DNA of 35,524 nt from Bacillota bacterium (GTDB lineage Bacteria > Bacillota > Clostridia > Christensenellales > Aristaeellaceae): the NCBI GenBank assembly GCA_009787135.1, contig WRGP01000253.1:1-35524 (forward strand), written 5' to 3'. Both the position numbers and the translations under genes were made by a program. Positions 19,887 through 26,754 of the stretch are shown here, one piece after another. The notes under the pieces were generated by a model. That model did no database searches and was not told where the DNA came from. It was given only the letters and a program-made list of their open reading frames with translations. Numbering within the stretch: the stretch's first letter is position 1; every line of letters begins with the position of its first letter.

Positions 19887-20041
19887 CATGGTATCATGTA
19901 TCATGCGATTCATAGGGGCGATCCGCCTTTGTATCTTGCGGCTTCGCAACCGGAGGTTGACAAAAAACCAAGCGCGGCTGGTGGCTTGGCAACCTTGGCC
20001 CCTGCTATGATGGCATTGATTTTTAGAAAGGGGGACCCATC

Positions 20042-20671
20042 ATGAACATCGCGGACAGAATACAAAACTTGCGCAAAGCAAAAGGTATTTCCCAAGAAGA
20101 ACTTGCGGATAAGGTTGGAGTATCCCGCCAGGCCGTATCAAAATGGGAGAGTGAGCAGAGCGTTCCCGACATTGACAAGATTATCGTCATGAGCGACTAC
20201 TTTGACGTCACGACGGATTACCTGCTCAAGGGGATAGAAACTGAAAAGCAGGCGGACGCAAAGGCCGTCAACGCAAGCATATTTGTCATTGTCGCTACTG
20301 TTTTGAATTTTATCGGCTTGATCCTTTCCTGCGCGGTATGGTATGAAAAGCAGGCCGCTACGGCGCTTGTCATCGGGCTGGTTTTTATGGCGTTGGGCTG
20401 CATGGTCTTTGCCATTGGCCTGGCCAGTTCCACACGAAATGTGAACAAAGCAAAACGAACGTTTTGGACGATTAACATTTGGCTTTTATCCTTTATTCCC
20501 CTTTCCGTCGTCTACAACACCCTGTTTTCATACGGCTTCAGCCCTTATCCGCTGCTTTCATTCTCTCGGCTGGGACTTGTGGCACTTGCGGTTTTTTGGA
20601 TGGTGTATACGGCGATCTGCACGGGCGTGGTTCTCATACAAGTTAGGCGTGAAAGGCAATCCAATGAATAG
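20042..20671 (+). CDS. XRE-type HTH regulator with four membrane segments
   Basis: A 209-residue protein. Residues 1-65 form a Cro/CI-type helix-turn-helix (LRKAKGISQEELADKVGVSRQAVSKWESEQSVPDI, then YFDVTTDYLL). The rest has four hydrophobic segments at about 78-98, 106-127, 142-163 and 177-199, and a short basic tail. So DNA binding is joined to a membrane domain. Such proteins are common in Clostridia and are thought to sense the envelope or to act as self-contained regulators. The ligand is unknown. AAAGGGGG at 20027-20034 supports the ATG. TATGAT at 20006-20011 is a possible -10 box, and an inverted repeat CCAAGC/GCTTGG (about 19968-19989) upstream could be an operator. Confidence 0.85.
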   Translation: MNIADRIQNLRKAKGISQEELADKVGVSRQAVSKWESEQSVPDIDKIIVMSDYFDVTTDYLLKGIETEKQADAKAVNASIFVIVATVLNFIGLILSCAVWYEKQAATALVIGLVFMALGCMVFAIGLASSTRNVNKAKRTFWTINIWLLSFIPLSVVYNTLFSYGFSPYPLLSFSRLGLVALAVFWMVYTAICTGVVLIQVRRERQSNE

Positions 20672-20821
20672 GCCGGCGCCCGGCATCTATCGGCACTATA
20701 GAATGACCCGGACGAGCGCCTCGCGCCCGCCGGACAGCGTGGGCGCCGCCTATGCCGTGAGCGCGCGTTAGCCTGCCGCGACAACATCGTTGCCGTATAT
20801 CAACACCATGGCAGTGCCGGC

Positions 20822-21640
20822 TTACGGACCGGCGCCGCCATGGGATTGATTTCCCTCTCCCGCTCCGTTGGGCGAACTTGGATCGGCTGAATCATCCTCG
20901 CGATAATCCCGCTGGCCTTGCTGCCTATGCCGGCCGCCGTTTCGATGCTGCCGCCGGATTTGGTTTCTGATCGCGCCGATTCCACAATGGGTATAATCGT
21001 CAATGTTAGCTTCCGGGGCAAGTGCTTGAAGTTCCAAAAAAGCGAGGTACTTTCCGATGGACATATGATGGCTATGCGCGCTCTTCACGGCCGCTTCGCC
21101 GGCGCTGTTACAATGAACCCGAATGCCAGGGTATATGTCTATAAGGGATTGAACGCGGGAAGTGAGACAATCAATCATTGCCGTATCGCCAGCTTTTGAA
21201 TAAACGGTAAAATCCAAACAATCGCCGCTTTCAAGATAAGGCCGCAAGGCGTCGCTTTTTAATAACGTGTCGATTGCCCGCGTATAGGAAAATCCTTTTA
21301 CCTCCTCAGCTTGTAAAAGCATGGCCGCGTCTTCATGATAGGAAGTCACGGAGATAACCCTCCCAAAACGGTTTACCGACAGTTCAAGGCTCGGGTTCAC
21401 GTCCACGCTGATGAGCGACGTCTCGGTACAATAAAGCCCATATCCCCCGAACGCGGCAAGCACCAAAACAATAAAGCAAGCGGCGGCATAACATACCTCA
21501 AACCCGCGGACGTTGTTTCGCAGCGAGACGACATCGCCTTTTTGCCATCCCGCTTTTGCTTTGACTTCCATAAATTCCCCGCCGTTTTTCATCACAACGG
21601 CCACATTGCCTTTGACTTCCAAAACGATTCCGGTTTTCAT
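20822..21640 (-). CDS. rsgI: RsgI-type anti-σI factor
   Basis: A 272-residue single-pass membrane anti-sigma factor paired with σI. The cytoplasmic RsgI_N domain is at 1-48 (GIVLEVKGNVAVVMKNGGEF, then KKGD-like QKGDVVSLR). The membrane segment is at about 50-70. Outside follows the conserved domain with ISVDVNPSLELSVNRFGRV; its N82-P83 bond is where I recall related RsgI proteins cleaving themselves. This domain runs to GKYLAFLELQALAPE (about 200-215). The last 50 residues are a polar, Arg/Gly/Ser-rich tail with no recognisable sugar-binding or enzymatic sensor, unlike the long clostridial RsgIs. The ATG overlaps the sigI stop (ATGA), and AAGGAGG lies upstream, so translation is coupled. Confidence 0.9.
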   Translation of the reverse strand: MKTGIVLEVKGNVAVVMKNGGEFMEVKAKAGWQKGDVVSLRNNVRGFEVCYAAACFIVLVLAAFGGYGLYCTETSLISVDVNPSLELSVNRFGRVISVTSYHEDAAMLLQAEEVKGFSYTRAIDTLLKSDALRPYLESGDCLDFTVYSKAGDTAMIDCLTSRVQSLIDIYPGIRVHCNSAGEAAVKSAHSHHMSIGKYLAFLELQALAPEANIDDYTHCGIGAIRNQIRRQHRNGGRHRQQGQRDYREDDSADPSSPNGAGEGNQSHGGAGP

Positions 21641-22338
21641 TGCCTGTCGCCTCCTTCCGGCAGAAACGCCTGAATTTCCGGATAATCCCCGGACAATATC
21701 ACGGCAATGGCTACAATATACTGCCGGTGCTTTTCCAGCGTCTTTTCAGACAGCTTAAAACGCTCCGCAAGTTCCGCCTTGGGTATCCGGCGAGTTCGGA
21801 GGAATTGTTCCTTCATGGCAACGTCGGAAACTATTTCCCTCGCGATCATCGCGCACTGATTCCTGGATCGTTTTTGCTTGGGACCCATGCCAGCCAAACT
21901 GCTAAACGTAATATTAAACGCCGCCAAACCCGACGCGAGCAACTCAATCTCTTCTGACAATGACGATCGCTTCTGTTCTTTCTCATATTCCCCCTTTGCC
22001 CTGGCCATTTCATCGGGATTTTCCGTTTCCATGTTTTTATCCATACCAAGCGGCACTACCTTTGCGTGATACCGGGCGAGCTTCTTGCCTTCGTCGATCA
22101 GCCTGTTTCGTATACACGCCGCGGCAAAGGGTAAAAAACCTCCCGCATTTTCATCGTATTGCCGGACACAGTTCATAAAAACGGACATGGCGCTGCTCAG
22201 CCTGTCATCAAATTCCATTTGAAAAACCGGAGTTTTTGAAACTTCTTTTTTAATAAAAGGCATATAATCGCCGATCAGCCGGTCCAATTCGGCATTGTCT
22301 GTTTTCGCCTTTTTGAGGCGTGGCCATAAATCGTCCAT
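21637..22338 (-). CDS. sigI: RNA polymerase sigma factor SigI
   Basis: A 233-residue alternative sigma factor of the σI group, tied to heat or polysaccharide-sensing responses in Bacillus and Clostridium. The start at 22338 (MDDLWPRLKKAK) has GAGAGGA at 22344-22351. Starting at 22404 would place the start upstream of the promoter described below. Region σ2 has FDDRLSSAMSVFMNCVRQYDENAGGFLPFAAACIRNRLIDEGKK. The C-terminal σI-C DNA-binding part includes SRNQCAMIAREIV, RRIPKAELAERFKLSEKTLEKHRQYIVAIAVILSGDYP. Length and order with rsgI match the family. It is probably autoregulated through the CCCTATG/CGTA promoter. Confidence 0.92.
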   Translation of the reverse strand: MDDLWPRLKKAKTDNAELDRLIGDYMPFIKKEVSKTPVFQMEFDDRLSSAMSVFMNCVRQYDENAGGFLPFAAACIRNRLIDEGKKLARYHAKVVPLGMDKNMETENPDEMARAKGEYEKEQKRSSLSEEIELLASGLAAFNITFSSLAGMGPKQKRSRNQCAMIAREIVSDVAMKEQFLRTRRIPKAELAERFKLSEKTLEKHRQYIVAIAVILSGDYPEIQAFLPEGGDRQ

Positions 22339-22362
22339 TCCAAATCCTCTCACTATGTAGTA

Positions 22363-22390
22363 TACGGCAAAGCCTCTCCAATACATAGGG
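22363..22390 (-). promoter_or_regulatory. Putative σI promoter of sigI-rsgI
   Basis: On the minus strand CCCTATG (22390-22384) and CGTA (22366-22363) are separated by 17 bases. The C-rich -35 and CGTA -10 fit what is known of σI promoters. The predicted start lies about 18 bases before the sigI ATG. Confidence 0.7.
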
Positions 22391-22408
22391 AAAAATTTTT
22401 TCATCAGC

Positions 22409-22436
22409 CCCTATGATATAAAGCGGGCCATCCGTA
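22409..22436 (+). promoter_or_regulatory. Putative σI promoter of the divergent secreted gene
   Basis: CCCTATG (22409-22415) and CGTA (22433-22436) are separated by 17 bases, the mirror image of the sigI promoter. The two -35 boxes form an inverted repeat around an A5T6 tract. The start would lie about 30 bases before the ATG at 22474. Confidence 0.7.
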
Positions 22437-22473
22437 CTTCTATACATGATTTCAATTCGAAAGGACGATTGCC

Positions 22474-22788
22474 ATGAAAAAAATCATAGCCCTCGCGTTC
22501 GCGCTGATACTGGTTATGTCGGTATCAATTACGGCATCCGCGGCGGGTGAAAACAGGGGCGGCAGGGCCGCTGCCGCCTGGAACGGTTCGGGAATTTCCA
22601 ATGGGAAGATTGCCAGCGTTTCTTCGCGGCACAGGAAGCCGACGCAAAGGCGCGGCCGGAGGCCGCGTCAAGCGGCCAGCGACGCGGCGGGGCGGAAAAA
22701 GATCCGGCCGGTCGCTAAAATGCACGCCTGTCAGAACGCCGGCCGCCATAGGCGCCATCGCGCCGGATTGGCCATTGCCTCACCGTGA
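22474..22788 (+). CDS. Small secreted protein, probably frameshifted
   Basis: The ATG at 22474 has GAAAGGA at 22459-22465 and opens a good signal peptide (MKKIIALAFALILVMSVSITASAA). After about 44 codons the frame turns into Arg-rich sequence without protein character, and it stops at 22788 after 104 codons. In the frame one base earlier, the same DNA gives NFQWEDCQRFFAAQEADAKA and on to a TAA at 22716-22718, which looks much more like real protein. The likely original product is a secreted peptide of about 80 residues with a -1 frame error near 22590-22600. The divergent σI-type promoter suggests a role in the sigI response. No domain is recognised. Confidence 0.55.
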   Translation: MKKIIALAFALILVMSVSITASAAGENRGGRAAAAWNGSGISNGKIASVSSRHRKPTQRRGRRPRQAASDAAGRKKIRPVAKMHACQNAGRHRRHRAGLAIASP

Positions 22789-22825
22789 ATTGGGAAATCC
22801 GACGTGTTTTCCTTCAGCCAACACC

Positions 22826-22854
22826 TTGACTTTATCTCGTTTTCATCGTATACT
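22826..22854 (+). promoter_or_regulatory. σA-type promoter of the HPr-like gene
   Basis: TTGACT (22826-22831) and TATACT (22849-22854) are 17 bases apart. Each is one base from consensus. The leader to the ATG at 22950 is about 90 bases. Confidence 0.8.
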
Positions 22855-22949
22855 CAATACAGGCCAAGGCTGACTTGGGCTGGCGGCATAACGTTTTCTG
22901 TGGTACAAAGCGGCCGTCAACGAAATGCATGAAAGGAGGGGTTGCTTCG

Positions 22950-23177
22950 ATGCGAATGAAAATCAACCTGGATACGCAAAGCGCTGTTCTGGAGTTTTGC
23001 AAAATCGTCAGCAACCTTGATGGCGAGGTGCGCATAGTCGGTGTGGATGGCGGCCAGCAGGTTTCCGTCAACGCAAAATCGCTGCTCGGCCTCTTGTATA
23101 GCCAGACATGGAACGACATATGGTGCGAGTCGGAGAAGGATATCTATTCGCACATCTCCAAGTTCGCCGCGAGTTAA
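22950..23177 (+). CDS. HPr-like protein lacking the active histidine
   Basis: A 75-residue soluble protein with the HPr fold signature of the PTS phosphocarrier family. The helix-strand order fits: SAVLEFCKIVSNLDGEVRIV, then VSVNAKSLLGLLYS, which matches the regulatory serine loop (KSIMGVMSL) of HPr. The usual GIHARPA loop with the phosphorylated histidine is absent, since the N-terminus reads INLDTQSAVLEF. So it cannot carry phosphate at that site and is more likely a regulatory or orphan HPr-like protein, a type seen alone in Clostridia genomes. AAAGGAGG at 22933-22940 serves ATG 22950. A second ATG lies at 22956. It is monocistronic, between its own promoter and terminator. Confidence 0.8.
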   Translation: MRMKINLDTQSAVLEFCKIVSNLDGEVRIVGVDGGQQVSVNAKSLLGLLYSQTWNDIWCESEKDIYSHISKFAAS

Positions 23178-23196
23178 GCGTACCCGGGGCGATGGG

Positions 23197-23236
23197 CGGC
23201 GGCATGGCCAAAAAGGCTATGCCGCCGTTTCGTTTT
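23197..23236 (+). terminator. Terminator of the HPr-like gene
   Basis: Arms 23197-23209 and 23215-23227 pair over 13 bases with one G·T pair around an A5 loop. TTTCGTTTT follows. Confidence 0.8.
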
Positions 23237-23322
23237 GCACAGCATCACCGGAGAATACACCTCATGCCTCATGCCTTTGGCAAGTGTAGCGGAATAAGTT
23301 TCGTGGATGCAACCGCTCAAGC

Positions 23323-24360
23323 TCATCCCACCGCGGCAGCCTCCGGCGCCGGCGACGCCTCACCCTCGCCCGGCGCCGCGGGTTCAATAGGAGGAACCGC
23401 CGGCGCGACGGGTCGCGCCGCCCCAGCCGCCGTGCCCGCGCTGATCGCCGCCCGGTTATCATAAGCGTTCCGAATCGCCGCAAGAATATTCCCATGCGCG
23501 TCATTCAAACTCATCGTAGCGCTTGTCGTCACGTCCGCCAGCATGGTTTTCTCCTGCTCCGAGAGCTTGTCGTACTTGGCTTTGTCCGCCGCGTCCTCAT
23601 CGCTTGCCTTCAGCGGACGGCCATTGCGGTCGGAGCAATATTTCTTGAACCAATCATCGATTTCATCCACGGTCTTGCCAACAAACACGCGCTGGAAGGC
23701 GTCCATCTGCTGCGCCCAGGTGCCGGCGGTCATGACGTAGTTCGCGCCGCGCGCCCGCTTGGTCGTCCAATCCGCGACTTCTTTTAAGAAGGCGTCGTCA
23801 TTGACCGTAACGCCGGCCTGGCCGGGGAAGCCGGTGAACGTGGGCGCGGTACCCTCATGCCCGGGCGAAACTACCTCCAATTGGTCTATATGAACGTCCA
23901 CGATACGGCCCTGGCCATCAAAGAGCGCGGAAGCGCATACCACGTTGAAGCTGTAGACATCCGTGCCCGGGCCGACGCGGCCCGACGGGCTGATGCCAAA
24001 GCCCATGTCCGTGGGCGTGGCGGCGGAGGCCGCGGGCGCGCCGGAGGCCGTGCCCAGCGCGTTGTTGACAGCGTCAATGATCGCCTTGCTGGTGAGCGTC
24101 GCGCCGGATACCACGTCAACGCCTTCGGTGCCGTTCTTGGCCAGAATCTCCTGCGGGATCCGCTCCAGCGCCTTGCCGGCGACGCTTTCCGTCTCGTTAT
24201 GGCTGGTAACCTCAACGCCTACGAGATCTTCCCCATTCTTGCGGACGGTGACCATGAGCTCCCCGCCGTAACCATTGGCCTTGCCCGTGAGCTCCTCGGC
24301 GCGGGCGCAAGCGGTCAGGATCACCAGCAGGCATAGCGCCAGTGGGATAAGTTTTTTCAT
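23323..24360 (-). CDS. FMN-binding domain lipoprotein
   Basis: A 345-residue exported lipoprotein. The ATG at 24360 has GGAGGA upstream. The signal peptide ends in the lipobox LTAC with Cys18 as the lipid-bearing residue. An FMN-binding domain follows at about 27-102 (GYGGELMVTVRKNGEDLVGVEV, then DVVSGATLTSKAI). In RnfG and NqrC, the threonine of the SGAT motif (here T88) carries covalent FMN. A second, different region (about 125-290) resembles the repeated half often found in Firmicutes FMN lipoproteins. The C-terminus is Ala/Pro-rich. It probably moves electrons outside the membrane, but the partner is unknown: no rnf or ApbE-type flavin transferase gene is in the window. It converges with the HPr-like gene. 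Confidence 0.85.
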   Translation of the reverse strand: MKKLIPLALCLLVILTACARAEELTGKANGYGGELMVTVRKNGEDLVGVEVTSHNETESVAGKALERIPQEILAKNGTEGVDVVSGATLTSKAIIDAVNNALGTASGAPAASAATPTDMGFGISPSGRVGPGTDVYSFNVVCASALFDGQGRIVDVHIDQLEVVSPGHEGTAPTFTGFPGQAGVTVNDDAFLKEVADWTTKRARGANYVMTAGTWAQQMDAFQRVFVGKTVDEIDDWFKKYCSDRNGRPLKASDEDAADKAKYDKLSEQEKTMLADVTTSATMSLNDAHGNILAAIRNAYDNRAAISAGTAAGAARPVAPAVPPIEPAAPGEGEASPAPEAAAVG

Positions 24361-24496
24361 GTGCGATTCCTCCATTTCACTTTGTTCATAAATAAAGTAG
24401 CTTCTGGCAACCAGTATGCCCGTTGCGCGTATTCTTTATGAATAGTTTGGAAATGGAGAAGTGGGCGGTGCGGAACGAATTTTTCGTTGTTTTGGG

Positions 24497-25072
24497 CTAT
24501 ACCTCCGCGGTACCCGCGGCCTTCCTGAGCGCCTCCAGCCCCACCGCGCCCTCAATTTGATACACAACCTCACCCTTTACAATATGCAAATGAAGCGTAT
24601 CGCCGCTCTTCATAAAGACAGCCTGGCTGCCCGCCATCATCCATTCCTGATCCATTGCCGTAATGAAACCCTTGGCGGACAGCACCCGAAGGCAGCGCGC
24701 GGGCGTCAGGCTGGATACTTCCACCACCGCGCCGTCCGCGTTTGTATAGCGCAACCGTACCTCACGCACCGAAACGCCAACGCTTTTGGGCACCGTGTCC
24801 TGCACCACGGCCTTTTGCAGCATCCATTCCCTTCCGCCAAGCTTCAGAATAGGCGCGTTGAAATAATACTCGGCCTGGTAGAGGGTATCCGCCGTAAATT
24901 CGAGCGGCGACTGGGGAAGTTTTGCGAGCGGCGCGGCCGTTAGGCTTATTTCCGCCGCCATATCCGGCGTCTTCGTATCGCCCATGATCACCATCAGATA
25001 AAAAATCACCCCGCAAACAAGCAGCAAAACCGCTTGAACCAATCCGCGCAGCACGCGGCGCAGAAGCTGCAA
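24497..25072 (-). CDS. Unknown membrane-anchored protein
   Basis: A 191-residue protein of unknown function. The best start is TTG 25072, with AAAGGGG about 8 bases upstream. No ATG fits. One membrane segment at about 12-31 is followed by an extracellular domain rich in β-strand pattern (EYYFNAPILKLGGREWMLQKAVVQ, VREVRLRYTNADGAVVEVSSLTPARCL, GDTLHLHIVKGEVVYQIEG). The last parts alternate like a small β-barrel or lipocalin-like sheet. It lies 136 bases upstream of the FMN lipoprotein on the same strand and may be transcribed with it. Confidence 0.65.
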   Translation of the reverse strand: MQLLRRVLRGLVQAVLLLVCGVIFYLMVIMGDTKTPDMAAEISLTAAPLAKLPQSPLEFTADTLYQAEYYFNAPILKLGGREWMLQKAVVQDTVPKSVGVSVREVRLRYTNADGAVVEVSSLTPARCLRVLSAKGFITAMDQEWMMAGSQAVFMKSGDTLHLHIVKGEVVYQIEGAVGLEALRKAAGTAEV

Positions 25073-25090
25073 AGAAACATCCCCTTTCTT

Positions 25091-25240
25091 TCATTTTATC
25101 AAAGACGCCGTGTCCGCCACGGCCTCTACCGCATCAAACGTCTCAGCCGCCGGCTTCCGTCCCGGCAGGATAAGGTTTTCGCCGGGGAAAAGGTTACTAT
25201 GGTATGTATGAACAGGCGTGCGCTCTTCTATCCATCCGGT
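25091..25240 (-). pseudogene. LysM-domain C-terminal fragment
   Basis: Immediately after the stop of the oxidoreductase gene, in the same frame, 49 codons stay open to a TGA at 25091-25093. There is no start codon with a ribosome site. The sequence contains SNLFPGENLILPGRKPA, which matches the end of a LysM repeat (N-x-L-x-PGQ-x-L-x-IPG), then a short acidic tail. The first two thirds of the LysM repeat are missing. It looks like the 3' end of a lost peptidoglycan-binding protein. Confidence 0.5.
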
Positions 25241-26731
25241 TTATAACACAACCCTTTGCAGCGCCCTGCGCACCGCGCCCTTGCCCCCCATCATCTCCCC
25301 AAAGTACGCCCGTACCTTGTCCGCAAGCCCTGCTTTCACTAAATCCGCGCCAAACAATGTCACGTCAGACAGCAGATCGTCCGTAAGCCCGCCCGCCACG
25401 CGCGTCCGTACCTCGTCCGCGCGCGGGTCAGGGCTTGGCGTAAACGCGTTTCCCCCGTCGTCCACGCCCGTCAAATAGCGCAGCCAGGCCGCGAACACAA
25501 ACGGCACACAACACAGCGTTTGCCTATTTTTTGTCGCGGCGAGCGTCCACCCAAACCGGATAGGCAGCTTCTGCGACGTGTCCGCCGCGATGCGCTGCGG
25601 CGTGTCCGGCAGGAAGTGATTGGGCAGGCGGCTCGTGAGCACCTCGTCAAGAAACGCCTTGGGGGATAGGACACCCGGGTCCTCCGCCACAGGCAGGCTC
25701 TCTTCATAGCCCAGCTTTTCCACAAAGCGGCGCACATCCTCATCCTTCATTTCCGTTGAAATTTTTGTAAAGCCAAGAAGGCAGCCCAGCACCGCCAGCG
25801 CCGTGTGCAGGGGGTTCAAACACGTGCCAACCTTCATCTTCTCCACTTTGTCCACAGTTTCCCTGTCTGTAAACAAAATGCCCGCCATTTCCAGTGCCGG
25901 CCGGCCGGCCGGGAACGCATCTTCCACCACCAGATACTCCGCCTGCTCGGCGTTGACAAACGCGGCGGTCACGGTTCCCTTTGCGGTGCGCACGATATCC
26001 ATATCCTCAACGCCCATGCCGCGAAGCGTCTCCGCGATCTTTGCGTCCGGATGCGGCGTGATCTTGTCAATCATCGTGCTGGGGAAAGCCACGCTTTCCT
26101 TCAAATAAAGCAAAAAATCTTCGGGAGCCTTACCGTCCCGCACCATTGCTTCCGCGACGGGCAGCAAGGCCTGCCAAAACTTCTCGCCATTGCGGCTGCA
26201 ATTGTCCATGCTCACCATGGCGAGCGGCGCGGCGCAAGCAAAAAATCGCTGACGCAGCAACCGGCAAAGCAGTCCCATCAGCGGGTTTTGCGGCGTATAC
26301 GCCTTTTCGGTCACGGTGAGGCTGACCATCTGCAGCGAGGCCTTCGCGAACACCTCTTCCATATACCGAACGCCCTGATCATCCGCCTTGACCGCGCGGG
26401 CTATGCTGGCCAGCACGCGCTTATCCACTTGCCCGTCCGGCCGAAGTACGGCCAGCAGGCTCAGGCCGTCATACGGCTCGTACACGCGGTCGATGATTTC
26501 TCCGTCGTACGCCTCGCACGCGATAATGCCGCGGTCATACGCGCCCGCGTCCAGCACGCGCTGCAGCGCCGCGCACAAAAAAGCCCGAAAGATATTGCCC
26601 GCGCCAAAATGTACCCAGGCGGGCGATTCCTCTGTGCGCCGCCTCATCAACGCTATGTCAAACCGCGGAAGCGCGATGCCCGCCGCCTCCCACCAGGCGC
26701 GATTCTTGATGTCCGCAGCAGTAAGCTTCAT
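25241..26731 (-). CDS. Mannitol dehydrogenase-family oxidoreductase (fructuronate reductase type)
   Basis: A 496-residue NAD(P)-dependent polyol or hexuronate dehydrogenase. ATG 26731 has AAGGAG six bases upstream; an earlier frame start at 26752 overlaps that site. The nucleotide-binding N-terminus has WVHFGAGNIFRAF. The catalytic C-terminal domain follows LAMVSMDNCSRNG and contains SVAFPSTMIDKITP, whose lysine is the family's catalytic base, then CLNPLHTALAVLGC. Members reduce fructuronate or tagaturonate (UxuB/UxaB) or oxidise mannitol. No other hexuronate gene is adjacent, so the substrate stays open. A TATAAT at 26759-26754, at the end of recF, could start a transcript for it, but the -35 is poor. 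Confidence 0.85.
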   Translation of the reverse strand: MKLTAADIKNRAWWEAAGIALPRFDIALMRRRTEESPAWVHFGAGNIFRAFLCAALQRVLDAGAYDRGIIACEAYDGEIIDRVYEPYDGLSLLAVLRPDGQVDKRVLASIARAVKADDQGVRYMEEVFAKASLQMVSLTVTEKAYTPQNPLMGLLCRLLRQRFFACAAPLAMVSMDNCSRNGEKFWQALLPVAEAMVRDGKAPEDFLLYLKESVAFPSTMIDKITPHPDAKIAETLRGMGVEDMDIVRTAKGTVTAAFVNAEQAEYLVVEDAFPAGRPALEMAGILFTDRETVDKVEKMKVGTCLNPLHTALAVLGCLLGFTKISTEMKDEDVRRFVEKLGYEESLPVAEDPGVLSPKAFLDEVLTSRLPNHFLPDTPQRIAADTSQKLPIRFGWTLAATKNRQTLCCVPFVFAAWLRYLTGVDDGGNAFTPSPDPRADEVRTRVAGGLTDDLLSDVTLFGADLVKAGLADKVRAYFGEMMGGKGAVRRALQRVVL

Positions 26732-26754
26732 TCGCACTCCTTCTATCTTCATTA

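Noticed and set aside
19957-19962. TTGACA upstream of the HTH-membrane gene as a -35 box
   Set aside because: There is no -10-like sequence 16-18 bases downstream. TATGAT is 43 bases away.
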